A DNA stretch of 64,000 bases from Bacteroides sp. CAG:1060_57_27. Its GTDB lineage: Bacteria; Bacteroidota; Bacteroidia; Bacteroidales; UBA932. The notes under the pieces were generated by a model. The model had not been told where the DNA came from. It was given only the letters and a program-made list of their open reading frames with translations, and searched no databases. The stretch spans positions 58,948 through 122,947 of the forward strand of contig MNQT01000024.1 of NCBI GenBank assembly GCA_001915575.1, written 5' to 3'. Within the stretch, counting starts at the first letter, position 1, and the number at the start of each line of letters is the position of its first letter. Below, one piece after another: positions 35,588 through 43,478 of the stretch. The translations under genes and the position numbers were made by a program.

Positions 35588-37597
35588 CTACTCGGCGAAC
35601 TCCAGTTCGTCAAGCAGAGCTCCGGCTCCGCAGACCTTGTCCACGACGAAGAGCAGGTATCGGATGTCGAGGCAGATGTTGCGGCAGAAGGCCGGGTCGA
35701 AGGCTATGTCGCTCATCGTCCCTTCCCATACGCGGTCGAAGTTGAGCCCTATCAGGTTGCCGTTCTTGTCGATTACGGGACTGCCCGAGTTGCCGCCGCT
35801 GGTATGGTTGGTCGCTATGAAGCAGACGGGCATGTCGTCATAGAGCCCTGTCGCATACAGCTCGCGCAGCTTCTGGGGTACGTTGTAGTCGAAGATCCCG
35901 GGATCGTCCTTCTCCATTATGCCGGTGAGCGTGGAAACGGGCTTGTAGTATACCCCGTCTGCCGGAGCGTACCCGGCCACGTTGCCGTATGCCACCCTCA
36001 GGGTGAGGTTGGCGTCGGGATAGAAGTCCTTGTCGGGCTCGAACTCTATCTGTCCCTGCATGTAGTCCTTGTAGAGAGCGTTGATCTCCCCTCTGAGCTT
36101 CAGGTATTCGGGAAGCAGCACTCCGTTGTAGTAGTCGACTGACTCCTTGCGGAACCTGTAGGCCGGGTCGTCTTCGATGCCGGAGAGTTTCCCGGAGGCG
36201 AGGCCGCCGCCGAAGATTTCTTCGGCCCATGCCTCGATGCTGCCCAGGCGTCCGAGTTCGGCTGCATAGTACGGCGGCCTGAACTCTTCGGGTACGTTGT
36301 CGAGGTAGGCCTGCATCACGGCGATGAAGCATTCCTTGTCTATGGGGAGCCACCAGTCCCTGTAGAATTCTTCCGCAAGGGCGGGCCTTTCACTTTCCGG
36401 GGCGGAAAGGCAGGCCGTGGCGAACTTGGGCAGTTCTACGGTCAGGGCGGTCTCGCTCAGATATTCGCGGGCGTAGTTCCACGGCTCCAGCAGGGCATAC
36501 AGCGAATCCAGCCTGTCCGGCAGGCCCTCGTAGCGGCTGCCTTCCGCCCAGGCGGCGAACCTGGCCTCGTAGGCCTCCTTTTCCTCCACTGTGCCGTTTC
36601 TCTCTATGCCGCCTGACTCTCCCTGCCATTTCTTCCAGGCGTTTGCCACGTTCGCATATTTCGAGGAGTAGCGTATGCGCACGTCCTGGCTCCCGTCCAT
36701 GTATTTCTTCATGATTTCGAGGCGCATCGTGCGCAGGGCTATCTTCGCCGGATCTGAAATCTCGCCTATGTAGCGCACCTCGTCGGAGGTCACATATTCG
36801 CGCGTGCTGCCGGGAAAGCCGTAGATGAAGGTGAAATCCCCTTCCTGAACGCCTCCGGTGGAGATCCTGAAATATTTCCTGGGCCTGTAGGGCACGTTGT
36901 CCCCGCTGTAGGGGGCGGGCTCGTTGTCCTTGCCGGCGTAGATGCGGAAAATGGAGAAGTCTCCTGTATGCCTGGGCCACATCCAGTTGTCGGTATCGCC
37001 GCCGAACTTGCCTATGGAGGAGGGCGGTGCGCCCACGAGCCGGACATCGGTGAACTCCTTGTAGACGAAGAGGAAGTACCGGTTGCCGTAATAGAGTTCC
37101 TCCACGGAGGCGCTGAGCCCCTTGCCGGCCGCCGTCGCCGCGCTTGTCAGGCTGTCTATTGCCGCCTGCCTGTCGGACGAGGCCGTGATTTCAGCGGTGA
37201 CATCCTGCATGTATTCCAGGAACATCACGCTGAGTCCGGGATTGGGCAGTTCCTCGTCCCTGTCGAGGGCCCAGAACCCGTCGCGCAGGTAGTCGTGGCT
37301 GACGGAGCTGTGCTTCTGGATGTAGGAGTAGCCGCAGTGGTGGTTGGTGAAGAGCAGCCCTTCGGGAGACACGACCTCTCCCGTGCATCCTCCGCCGAAA
37401 AGGACTACCGCGTCCTTGAGCGAAGCCTGGTTGATGCTGTAGATGTCTTCGGCGTCAAGGGTGAAGCCTTTGGACTGCATGTGTTCTATGCGCTGCGAGA
37501 TCAGCATCGGGAGCCACATCCCTTCGTCGGCGGTGGCCGGAGGGGTGCACAATGCCGCACAGGCGGCGAGGACGGTCAGCGTCTTGCGGAGTCTCAT
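35588..37597 (-). CDS. S46-family dipeptidyl peptidase, DPP11-like (Asp/Glu-specific)
   Basis: A 669-residue periplasmic serine peptidase with signal peptide ending PPATA. The trypsin-like triad is visible: His in LLFTNHHCGY, Asp in FGGDTDNWMWPRH and Ser in GGNSGSPV. The residue 18 positions after the catalytic Ser is Arg (IGLNFDRVWEG); in this family Arg there marks DPP11 (acidic P1) and Gly marks DPP7. So release of X-Asp/Glu dipeptides is the likely activity, feeding amino-acid catabolism. It is the last gene of rnhA-pdxA-S46, 7 nt after pdxA. Confidence 0.92.
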   Translation of the reverse strand: MRLRKTLTVLAACAALCTPPATADEGMWLPMLISQRIEHMQSKGFTLDAEDIYSINQASLKDAVVLFGGGCTGEVVSPEGLLFTNHHCGYSYIQKHSSVSHDYLRDGFWALDRDEELPNPGLSVMFLEYMQDVTAEITASSDRQAAIDSLTSAATAAGKGLSASVEELYYGNRYFLFVYKEFTDVRLVGAPPSSIGKFGGDTDNWMWPRHTGDFSIFRIYAGKDNEPAPYSGDNVPYRPRKYFRISTGGVQEGDFTFIYGFPGSTREYVTSDEVRYIGEISDPAKIALRTMRLEIMKKYMDGSQDVRIRYSSKYANVANAWKKWQGESGGIERNGTVEEKEAYEARFAAWAEGSRYEGLPDRLDSLYALLEPWNYAREYLSETALTVELPKFATACLSAPESERPALAEEFYRDWWLPIDKECFIAVMQAYLDNVPEEFRPPYYAAELGRLGSIEAWAEEIFGGGLASGKLSGIEDDPAYRFRKESVDYYNGVLLPEYLKLRGEINALYKDYMQGQIEFEPDKDFYPDANLTLRVAYGNVAGYAPADGVYYKPVSTLTGIMEKDDPGIFDYNVPQKLRELYATGLYDDMPVCFIATNHTSGGNSGSPVIDKNGNLIGLNFDRVWEGTMSDIAFDPAFCRNICLDIRYLLFVVDKVCGAGALLDELEFAE

Positions 37598-37604
37598 GGG
37601 CTTG

Positions 37605-38696
37605 TCAGGCTATCTGTGGTTTTCCGTTGCGGTCGCGCTTGTCGGGGACGTCGAGGTGGCGCTCCTCCATTTTCCCTGCCTGGAGCTTCTCCCAGGCCAT
37701 GCGGTTGCGGAAGATGTCGACGGCGGTGAATATGGCCGCCCTCATCGACCTGGGGTCGGCTTCGTCCCGTCCGGCCATTTCGAATGCAGTGCCGTGGTCG
37801 GGCGAGGTCCTGACTACCGGAAGTCCGGCGGTGTAGTTCACTCCGTCTTCAAATGAGAGCGCCTTGAAGGGGGAGAGCCCCTGGTCGTGGTACATGGCCA
37901 GGGTCGCGTCGAAGTTCTCGTAGTGGCTGAGTCCGAAGTAGCCGTCGGGAGAGAACGGGCCGAATGCGCATATTCCCTCCTCGTTGGCCCTGCGTATCGC
38001 GGGGATTATGATTTCCTGTTCCTCGGTACCGAGCAGGCCTCCGTCACCGCTGTGGGGATTGAGGCTGAGCACGGCTATCCTCGGCTGGTCTACGACGAAG
38101 TCCTGCTTGAGCGAGCTGTTGATGAGGCGCAGCTTGCTGAGTATCTTCTCCTCGGTAATCTGGGCCGCCACGTCCTTAAGGGGTATATGTCCGGTGACCA
38201 CCGCCAGCCTGAGCCTGTGGCTTACCATGAACATCGCGACATCCTCCGCTCCGAACGCGTTCTGGATGTATTCCGTGTGGCCCGGGAAGCCGAAGCCCTC
38301 GCTGACCATGGCCTTCTTGTTTATGGGGCCGGTCACGAGCACGTCTATCTTGCCTTCCTTGAGCTCGCGTATGGCGGTCTCGAGCGCGAGTATCGCGCTT
38401 TTCGCGGATTCGGCGGTCGCCTGTCCCGGCTCGGCGTAGGTGCTGTCGGGCAGGCAGTTCACTATGTTCACGCGCTTGGGATGAGCCTCGTCTGCGCTGG
38501 AAATGGCGTTGGTGTCCATCTGGTCGACTTCGGGGACTGTCTTGCGGTAGAAGCCGAAGAGCTTGGAAGAGCCGTAGATTACCGGCGTGAACTGCTCGAG
38601 TATCCTCGGATCCGCGAGCGCCTTTATAATGACTTCATATCCTATTCCGTTGGAATCGCCCTGGGTGATTCCCACTATAACTTTGCCGTTCTGCAT
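37605..38696 (-). CDS. pdxA: 4-hydroxythreonine-4-phosphate dehydrogenase PdxA
   Basis: PdxA oxidises 4-phosphohydroxy-L-threonine in the DXP-dependent branch of pyridoxal phosphate synthesis. The 363-residue protein has GITQGDSNGIGYEV at the N-terminus, VTGPINKKAM, the metal-site FPGHTEYI, VTGHIPLKDV, LNPHSGDGG and MYHDQGLSPFK, all family hallmarks. It lies 4 nt after rnhA and 7 nt before the S46 peptidase gene, on one probable transcript. Confidence 0.96.
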   Translation of the reverse strand: MQNGKVIVGITQGDSNGIGYEVIIKALADPRILEQFTPVIYGSSKLFGFYRKTVPEVDQMDTNAISSADEAHPKRVNIVNCLPDSTYAEPGQATAESAKSAILALETAIRELKEGKIDVLVTGPINKKAMVSEGFGFPGHTEYIQNAFGAEDVAMFMVSHRLRLAVVTGHIPLKDVAAQITEEKILSKLRLINSSLKQDFVVDQPRIAVLSLNPHSGDGGLLGTEEQEIIIPAIRRANEEGICAFGPFSPDGYFGLSHYENFDATLAMYHDQGLSPFKALSFEDGVNYTAGLPVVRTSPDHGTAFEMAGRDEADPRSMRAAIFTAVDIFRNRMAWEKLQAGKMEERHLDVPDKRDRNGKPQIA

Positions 38697-38700
38697 ATCT

Positions 38701-39162
38701 TTATAACAACTGTTGTGTCTGTGATGATTCCTGTCTGTATCCGCTGTCTTCGGGCAGGCCCGGCTTCGAGTACGCCTCTACGGCGAGACGGTCGCAGCGT
38801 TCGTTCTCCGGATGCCCGGCATGTCCCTTGATCCAGCGGAACTCCAGCCTGAACTTCGGGGCGAGGCTGTCGAAGCGGGCCCAGAGGTCGAGGTTCTTCC
38901 TGCGCTTCCAGTTCTTCGTGACCGTGCCCACGACATAGGTCGAGTCGCTGTAGACATAGACTTCGGCGCCTTCCCAGCGTATCTGTTCGAGGCCCGCTAT
39001 CACGGCGAGCAGCTCCATGCGGTTGTTGGTGGTGAACGCGAATCCTCCCGAGAGCTCCCTGCACCTGTCTCCGCACCTGAGCACCACGCCGTACCCTCCC
39101 GGGCCGGGATTTCCGCTCGCAGCACCGTCGGTGTAGAGGTATATGGGTGGTCTGGTTGCCAT
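38701..39162 (-). CDS. rnhA: Ribonuclease HI
   Basis: RNase HI degrades the RNA of RNA-DNA hybrids. The 153-residue protein has the four catalytic acidic residues in place: YTDGAASGNPGPGGYG (Asp), RMELLAVIAGLE (Glu), VYSDSTYVV (Asp) and NERCDRLAVEA (Asp). The ATG at 39162 is used; an upstream TTG at 39171 would sit inside the promoter box. The box TAAATTTG (39169-39176, minus) ends 6 nt before the ATG, so the mRNA is probably leaderless. Confidence 0.95.
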   Translation of the reverse strand: MATRPPIYLYTDGAASGNPGPGGYGVVLRCGDRCRELSGGFAFTTNNRMELLAVIAGLEQIRWEGAEVYVYSDSTYVVGTVTKNWKRRKNLDLWARFDSLAPKFRLEFRWIKGHAGHPENERCDRLAVEAYSKPGLPEDSGYRQESSQTQQLL

Positions 39163-39168
39163 TATCTG

Positions 39169-39186
39169 CAAATTTAGTTAATTTTG
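39169..39186. promoter_or_regulatory. Back-to-back -7 boxes for rnhA and the PAP2 gene
   Basis: Minus TAAATTTG (39169-39176) serves rnhA. Plus TAATTTTG (39179-39186) lies 27 nt before the PAP2 ATG at 39214. The two boxes are 2 nt apart, so the promoters probably compete. Confidence 0.55.
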
Positions 39187-39213
39187 CGCGATTTGACGAA
39201 AAAGAAAGCCAAG

Positions 39214-39999
39214 ATGAAAGCAAGACTCCTTATTCTGTGTTCTGTTCTCGTGATGTCGTGCGTATGCCCTCGGCAGCTCCATGCCCAATACAGGGACGGT
39301 GCAGGGTCTGTGGACTTGCAGTCCTGCGGTGACGGGGAACGGGAGCGCATGACGCATGAGGATGTGTTCAGACCGGTGCAGCTTGTCGCTCCGGCAGTGC
39401 TCCTCGGTACGGGAACGGCCATACATTGCTTCGCGCACGAGAGTCTCGACTATGCAGTATCCGACCGCTTCGCAGCCTGGCGCGGCACCGCTCCGGAGTT
39501 CGAGGCCGACGACTATGTCCAGTATCTTCCCTATGCCTTTGTGCTCGGACTCGGTTTCCTCGGCCCGGAGGCCGACCATAAGTTCTGGGAGAGGACCGTC
39601 GAGGTGGCCTTTACCGCCGCCAGCCTTGTCATAGTCACCCAGTCGATGAAACATCTGATAAGTTCCCCGAGGCCCAACGGAGCCGATGACCATTCCTTCC
39701 CTTCCGGCCATACCGCCACCGCATTCGCCGGAGCTGAGCTGGTGAGGATGGAATACGGCCTTTGCTGGGGAGCAGCCGCCTATACCATTGCCACCGGCGT
39801 GGCTTTCCTCAGGATATACAACAGGTGGCATTATTTCAGCGATGTGGTCGCCGGTGCAGGAGTGGGCATACTCTGCGCCCATATAGGCGAATGGCTGCTG
39901 CCTCCGGTGAAGAGGCTGCTGGGTCCGGATGTGGCTCTGGCGCCTACGCTCGATCCCGTTTCCGGCGGGGTGTGCGCCACGCTCGCCATGAAGTTCTGA
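39214..39999 (+). CDS. PAP2-family membrane-associated phosphatase
   Basis: A 261-residue exported protein. The N-terminus MKARLLILCSVLVMSCVCPRQLHAQ can be read as a signal peptide cleaved after HA or as a lipoprotein signal at Cys. The PAP2 phosphatase signature is complete: KHLISSPRP, DHSFPSGHTATAF, and RIYNRWHYFSDVVAG. Substrates in this family include lipid A phosphates, undecaprenyl pyrophosphate and phosphatidic acid; none can be singled out. ATG 39214 follows the promoter. It converges on the amidase/golvesin gene, with a large palindrome between them. Confidence 0.88.
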   Translation: MKARLLILCSVLVMSCVCPRQLHAQYRDGAGSVDLQSCGDGERERMTHEDVFRPVQLVAPAVLLGTGTAIHCFAHESLDYAVSDRFAAWRGTAPEFEADDYVQYLPYAFVLGLGFLGPEADHKFWERTVEVAFTAASLVIVTQSMKHLISSPRPNGADDHSFPSGHTATAFAGAELVRMEYGLCWGAAAYTIATGVAFLRIYNRWHYFSDVVAGAGVGILCAHIGEWLLPPVKRLLGPDVALAPTLDPVSGGVCATLAMKF

Positions 40000-40002
40000 C
40001 GC

Positions 40003-40193
40003 CTGTCCGCAGAAGCGGCTCCCCGCCGCTGTGTCGCGAGGCGGTTTCCCGTGCTTTCCTATAGTGCTCTGATTGTCCTTCCGGTATGCCTCCGGGGAGG
40101 CTAATCAACGGGGAAAACGCCTCCCGGAGGCATACCGGAAGGACATAGGGCAAGATTCTCGGAAAAGAGAAGGGAAGCCGCTTCTGCGGACAG
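40003..40193. repeat. Nested long inverted repeat between convergent genes
   Basis: The outer arms are a perfect 18-bp inverted repeat, CTGTCCGCAGAAGCGGCT (40003-40020) and its complement (40176-40193). The inner arms, 40075-40101 and 40119-40144, match over 26 bp with one bulged base (start GTCCTTCCGG) around a 17-nt loop. The 191-bp element ends exactly at the outer arms. It may be a bidirectional terminator, a MITE-like element or a hairpin-forming relic; there is no T-tract and I saw no clear target duplication. Confidence 0.75.
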
Positions 40194-40209
40194 TGCCGGA
40201 CTCTGGCGG

Positions 40210-43068
40210 TCAGCGGCTCCTGCCGCCTTCAAGGAAATCCAGGCTTTCACGCATCACCTCCAGCCTGTCGCTCCGGTTTAGCAGCGTCTCTATTGGGACG
40301 GCTACGCATACCGTGCGGTAGCTGCCCTTGTCGCAGCGTACTGCGGCCCCGAGGTGTGACGAAGGATATTTCATCCATATTTCCGCACCCCTGCCGTAGG
40401 GCTTTATTGCATCGGGATGTTCTATGCGGTAGATGTCGGGGTTGAAACGGGTGCAGTAAGGCATGTCTCCGACCAGCCCGAGTCCGCTGCCGCTGGGCGA
40501 CGCAAGCCTGATGCCCAGCACCGACCCGAGGAATCCGGAAGTCTTGTCGTAGGCGTCCGAGGCTATGTTGCTGCCGGAGACGATTATCCCGCGTCCTCCG
40601 GATGCGAAGCCCTTGACGGCGGCCTGCAGGGGGGCAGGGAAGACGCTGTATTTCTCACCGCCCTGCTTGCCGCAGATAAGGTCGAGGACATCATAGTCCC
40701 GGAAGTCTTCCGCGTTGCAGAAGGCTTCGGATGACATCGAGCAGAATGCATATCCGGCCTGCATTACGAGTTCTCCGTGCGTACGGCAGAAATCGAAGCT
40801 GTTGCCGGCGATGCGCTTTCCGGCGTGGTTGATGTGGCTCGCTCCGAACCCGGGATAGTCGTTGTCGACGAATTCCGCGCCGCGCCGGAACTCGTAGGTC
40901 TCTCCAAGATAACTGATGTCGCTGATGTAGGGGACTCCCGAATCTATGTCCGAGTCGAATCCGGCATATTCTCCGGCGTCTATCCACGCAGGCGCCGATA
41001 CTTTGGTGAAGTTGTTGACTATAAGTACTGTTCCTTTGGCCTCGCCTGTCGGTATGCCGACGCAGAGAGTCTCTGACGGGAAACTCTTCCCTCCCGTATT
41101 GTACGCTTCAACCCGGTAGCTGTAGAGGTGCCCGGGGGTGATCCGCATGGTCATGTGAGGTTCGGAGGTCAGTACTCCGGCATCGAAGGCCCCGTCGTCG
41201 GTGCGGGTATACACTATGTACCCCGTCGGTGCGGCCGTCGGCTCCCGGCTGTCGCCGCGCGGTTTCCAGCTCAGCTCTACCGCAGTCCCGTCTTCGGAAA
41301 GCTCAGCCCTGAGCGCCCTTACCGGCAGGGGCTGCACCACATACGGGCAGCCGTAGAACTCGCTCAGGGTCTTGAGTATGCCCTTGTATACGGCCCTGCA
41401 TACCGTGAAGCGGAACGACGGGTCGAGGGCAAACTTCATGTCGGCGAAGTTCTGGTGGCTGAGCAGCTCGAGTATCATGGCCGGTACACCGGTGGTCCGG
41501 CTTTCGCTGTAGCTCCTGTCCCACAGTCCCCTGCGCGACCACAGGGAGTCGTAGCCCGAGCGTATGTCGTCCACGACCTGGGTCTGCACATAGTCGCAGA
41601 GCAGGCGGCTTATTATCCTGTCGCGTCCGTCGGAGAACTCCCTGTCGGAGTCGCTTCTGAGGGTGTATATGGCGAGGGTTCCCACTGTCGTGTCGCCCTG
41701 GGCGATTCCCGCGTCGGTATGGAACGCGAACGAGAGGTCGAACGGTATCTGCTTCTCCTCACGCATCATCGTGGTCCACAGACCGCGTGTCGCGAAGTCG
41801 TTGGTGTAGTCGTCCTCCCAGTTGCGTGTGATGGTGCTGTCGGTGCCTGCCCACTGCATCCAGTAGTGCGCACCTTCCATGAAACTCGCGACTCCGGAGG
41901 TGCTTCCGCCTCTTTCCAGCTTGCCCATTCCGCCTCCGAACCTTACGGCGTCTGCGGTGACAACTTTCCCTTCGGGGCCGTAGTTGTCGAGCGTGACGGA
42001 TCCGTCGGTGCCCTTGTCGAACTCGAAGGTGCCGAGATATATCCATGTCCCGCCGCCTCTGCGCTGGTTGACCGTGAACACGGTCTCTCCTCCCATGTGC
42101 CTTACGGTGTAGCGTGCCTGTCCGGTGCTTTCAGGCAGGGTCTTGTAGGAGACATAGACGGCATAGCTGCCCCGGCTTTCGATTTCTGGCACCCAGGTGG
42201 CAGATGCGTCCGCCAGGGCGTTGCAGGCGGCCATTCTCGCCGTACCGGCGCGGAACGGGTTGTCGCAGAATCGGTAGGCCCTCTTGAAATCGGCAAAGCC
42301 CTCTCCCGCATCGTCCCAGCCGCCCTTTTCATAGTAATGGCCGGCCTTGCGGGTAAGGGAGTCACGGAAACCGGAGAACGCCCTGTCGTTGTCGCAGACG
42401 ACCTCAAGCGGCTGCGTGTCCCTTTCGCGCGGAGTCATTACACAGGCTCCGGCATTTTCCAGCATGGGCATAAGGAACGGCAGCACGAAGCCTGGTGTGA
42501 GCATGTCCTCTACGGTATGGTGCAGCGGAGCCCTCTGCCATATCCATTCTCCGGTGGCTTCGTCGTAGTATTTCCCGTGGCTCTGCCACAGGGCTATGTA
42601 TCTTCCGTCGAGACCGTCGGGAAAGGGTATGGCCCCGATGCGGTGCACGAGCGCGCAGGAATCCCTCTCTCTCGGGTCGCTGATCGCCCTGGAGTATCCG
42701 GACGGCCAGCCGCTGTTCCCGACGGAGGGGAGTATCAGGTCGGAGAGTTCGTAGCGGTTCGTATAGACCCTGCCCAGACGGCAGGCGGGATCCTCTTCCC
42801 TTATGAACCCGTCCATGACTGACCGTGCCCAGCCGACATCGGCGCTGTGCCAGGGGTAGTATGACAGCCCGGCGGAGAAGTACAGGTCGAGGGTGCCGCT
42901 TCTCGAACGCACCCTCGTAAGGCTGAACTCCTCTTTCACGCCGGTCCTCTGCTGCAGCCAGGTCTCGAGGCTGTCGCACATGGGGGCAAGATCCCTCGCT
43001 CCCGGCGCTGCCGTCAGGGTGTGGCACAGGGCCGATGCGGCCGTCAGCAGTATGATGAGGCGTTTCAT
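40210..43068 (-). CDS. Amidase_3-like protein with golvesin-type and Fn3-like domains
   Basis: A 952-residue secreted protein (signal MKRLIILLTAASALCHTLTA). An N-acetylmuramoyl-L-alanine amidase-like fold appears split: first half about residues 75-250 (IALWQSHGKYY; LENAGACVMTPRERD), second half about 440-590 (LSFAFHTDAG; AMILELLSHQNFADM), with candidate zinc ligands in both. Between them is a golvesin/xanthan-lyase-type beta domain (about 300-400, SYAVYVSYKTLPESTGQARYTV). An Fn3-like domain (about 620-700) and a Rossmann-like C-terminal region follow. Cell-wall cleavage or carbohydrate binding is inferred. Its ATG overlaps the stop of the VanZ-like gene (ATGA). Confidence 0.75.
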   Translation of the reverse strand: MKRLIILLTAASALCHTLTAAPGARDLAPMCDSLETWLQQRTGVKEEFSLTRVRSRSGTLDLYFSAGLSYYPWHSADVGWARSVMDGFIREEDPACRLGRVYTNRYELSDLILPSVGNSGWPSGYSRAISDPRERDSCALVHRIGAIPFPDGLDGRYIALWQSHGKYYDEATGEWIWQRAPLHHTVEDMLTPGFVLPFLMPMLENAGACVMTPRERDTQPLEVVCDNDRAFSGFRDSLTRKAGHYYEKGGWDDAGEGFADFKRAYRFCDNPFRAGTARMAACNALADASATWVPEIESRGSYAVYVSYKTLPESTGQARYTVRHMGGETVFTVNQRRGGGTWIYLGTFEFDKGTDGSVTLDNYGPEGKVVTADAVRFGGGMGKLERGGSTSGVASFMEGAHYWMQWAGTDSTITRNWEDDYTNDFATRGLWTTMMREEKQIPFDLSFAFHTDAGIAQGDTTVGTLAIYTLRSDSDREFSDGRDRIISRLLCDYVQTQVVDDIRSGYDSLWSRRGLWDRSYSESRTTGVPAMILELLSHQNFADMKFALDPSFRFTVCRAVYKGILKTLSEFYGCPYVVQPLPVRALRAELSEDGTAVELSWKPRGDSREPTAAPTGYIVYTRTDDGAFDAGVLTSEPHMTMRITPGHLYSYRVEAYNTGGKSFPSETLCVGIPTGEAKGTVLIVNNFTKVSAPAWIDAGEYAGFDSDIDSGVPYISDISYLGETYEFRRGAEFVDNDYPGFGASHINHAGKRIAGNSFDFCRTHGELVMQAGYAFCSMSSEAFCNAEDFRDYDVLDLICGKQGGEKYSVFPAPLQAAVKGFASGGRGIIVSGSNIASDAYDKTSGFLGSVLGIRLASPSGSGLGLVGDMPYCTRFNPDIYRIEHPDAIKPYGRGAEIWMKYPSSHLGAAVRCDKGSYRTVCVAVPIETLLNRSDRLEVMRESLDFLEGGRSR

Positions 43069-43478
43069 CTTTTCTTCCTCCGGTAGAATCCGACAAGGTG
43101 GAAGGCCAGCAGCAGGACTCCGCACAGGCATATCGCCAGACAGTCTGCCGCATAGTCATGGAGGTCCTGGCTGCGGTAGGGAAGGGCTCCCTGGACGATT
43201 TCGGTGATGCCGGCAAGGATGCAGCCGAGGGCGCAGACGTTGATTACCCCGGCGACGACGGACGACGCCTTGTCAGGCCTGCGGTCCATGGAGCCGTAGG
43301 CTATCCACGGGAAGGGGAAGAACATGGCGAAATGCACGATCTTGTCCGTGGGTATGCCCAGTATGGTCTTCTGTACGTCCGGCAGGCTGTCGAAATCCGC
43401 GAAGCACAGGTAGGCGACAGCTGCCAGGTAGACGAAGAGCACCGTCTTGTAGACTATGCTATAGAGCCTGCATTTCAT
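43065..43478 (-). CDS. VanZ-like membrane protein
   Basis: A 137-residue protein with four predicted membrane helices (about residues 9-27, 47-65, 73-95 and 108-130) and the VanZ pattern DKIVHFAMFFPFPWIAYG ... GILAGITEIVQGALPYRSQDLHDYAADCLA, including the conserved E-x-x-Q and D-x-x-A-N/D-x-x-G-like region. The original VanZ gives low-level teicoplanin resistance, but most homologues are of unknown role. It overlaps the ABC transporter end by 20 nt and the next gene by 4 nt. Confidence 0.85.
   Translation of the reverse strand: MKCRLYSIVYKTVLFVYLAAVAYLCFADFDSLPDVQKTILGIPTDKIVHFAMFFPFPWIAYGSMDRRPDKASSVVAGVINVCALGCILAGITEIVQGALPYRSQDLHDYAADCLAICLCGVLLLAFHLVGFYRRKKR

Noticed and set aside
40003-40193. 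Integron attC site or insertion sequence
   Set aside because: The palindrome is long and contains no transposase or integrase; typical attC core sites and cassette structure are not visible.
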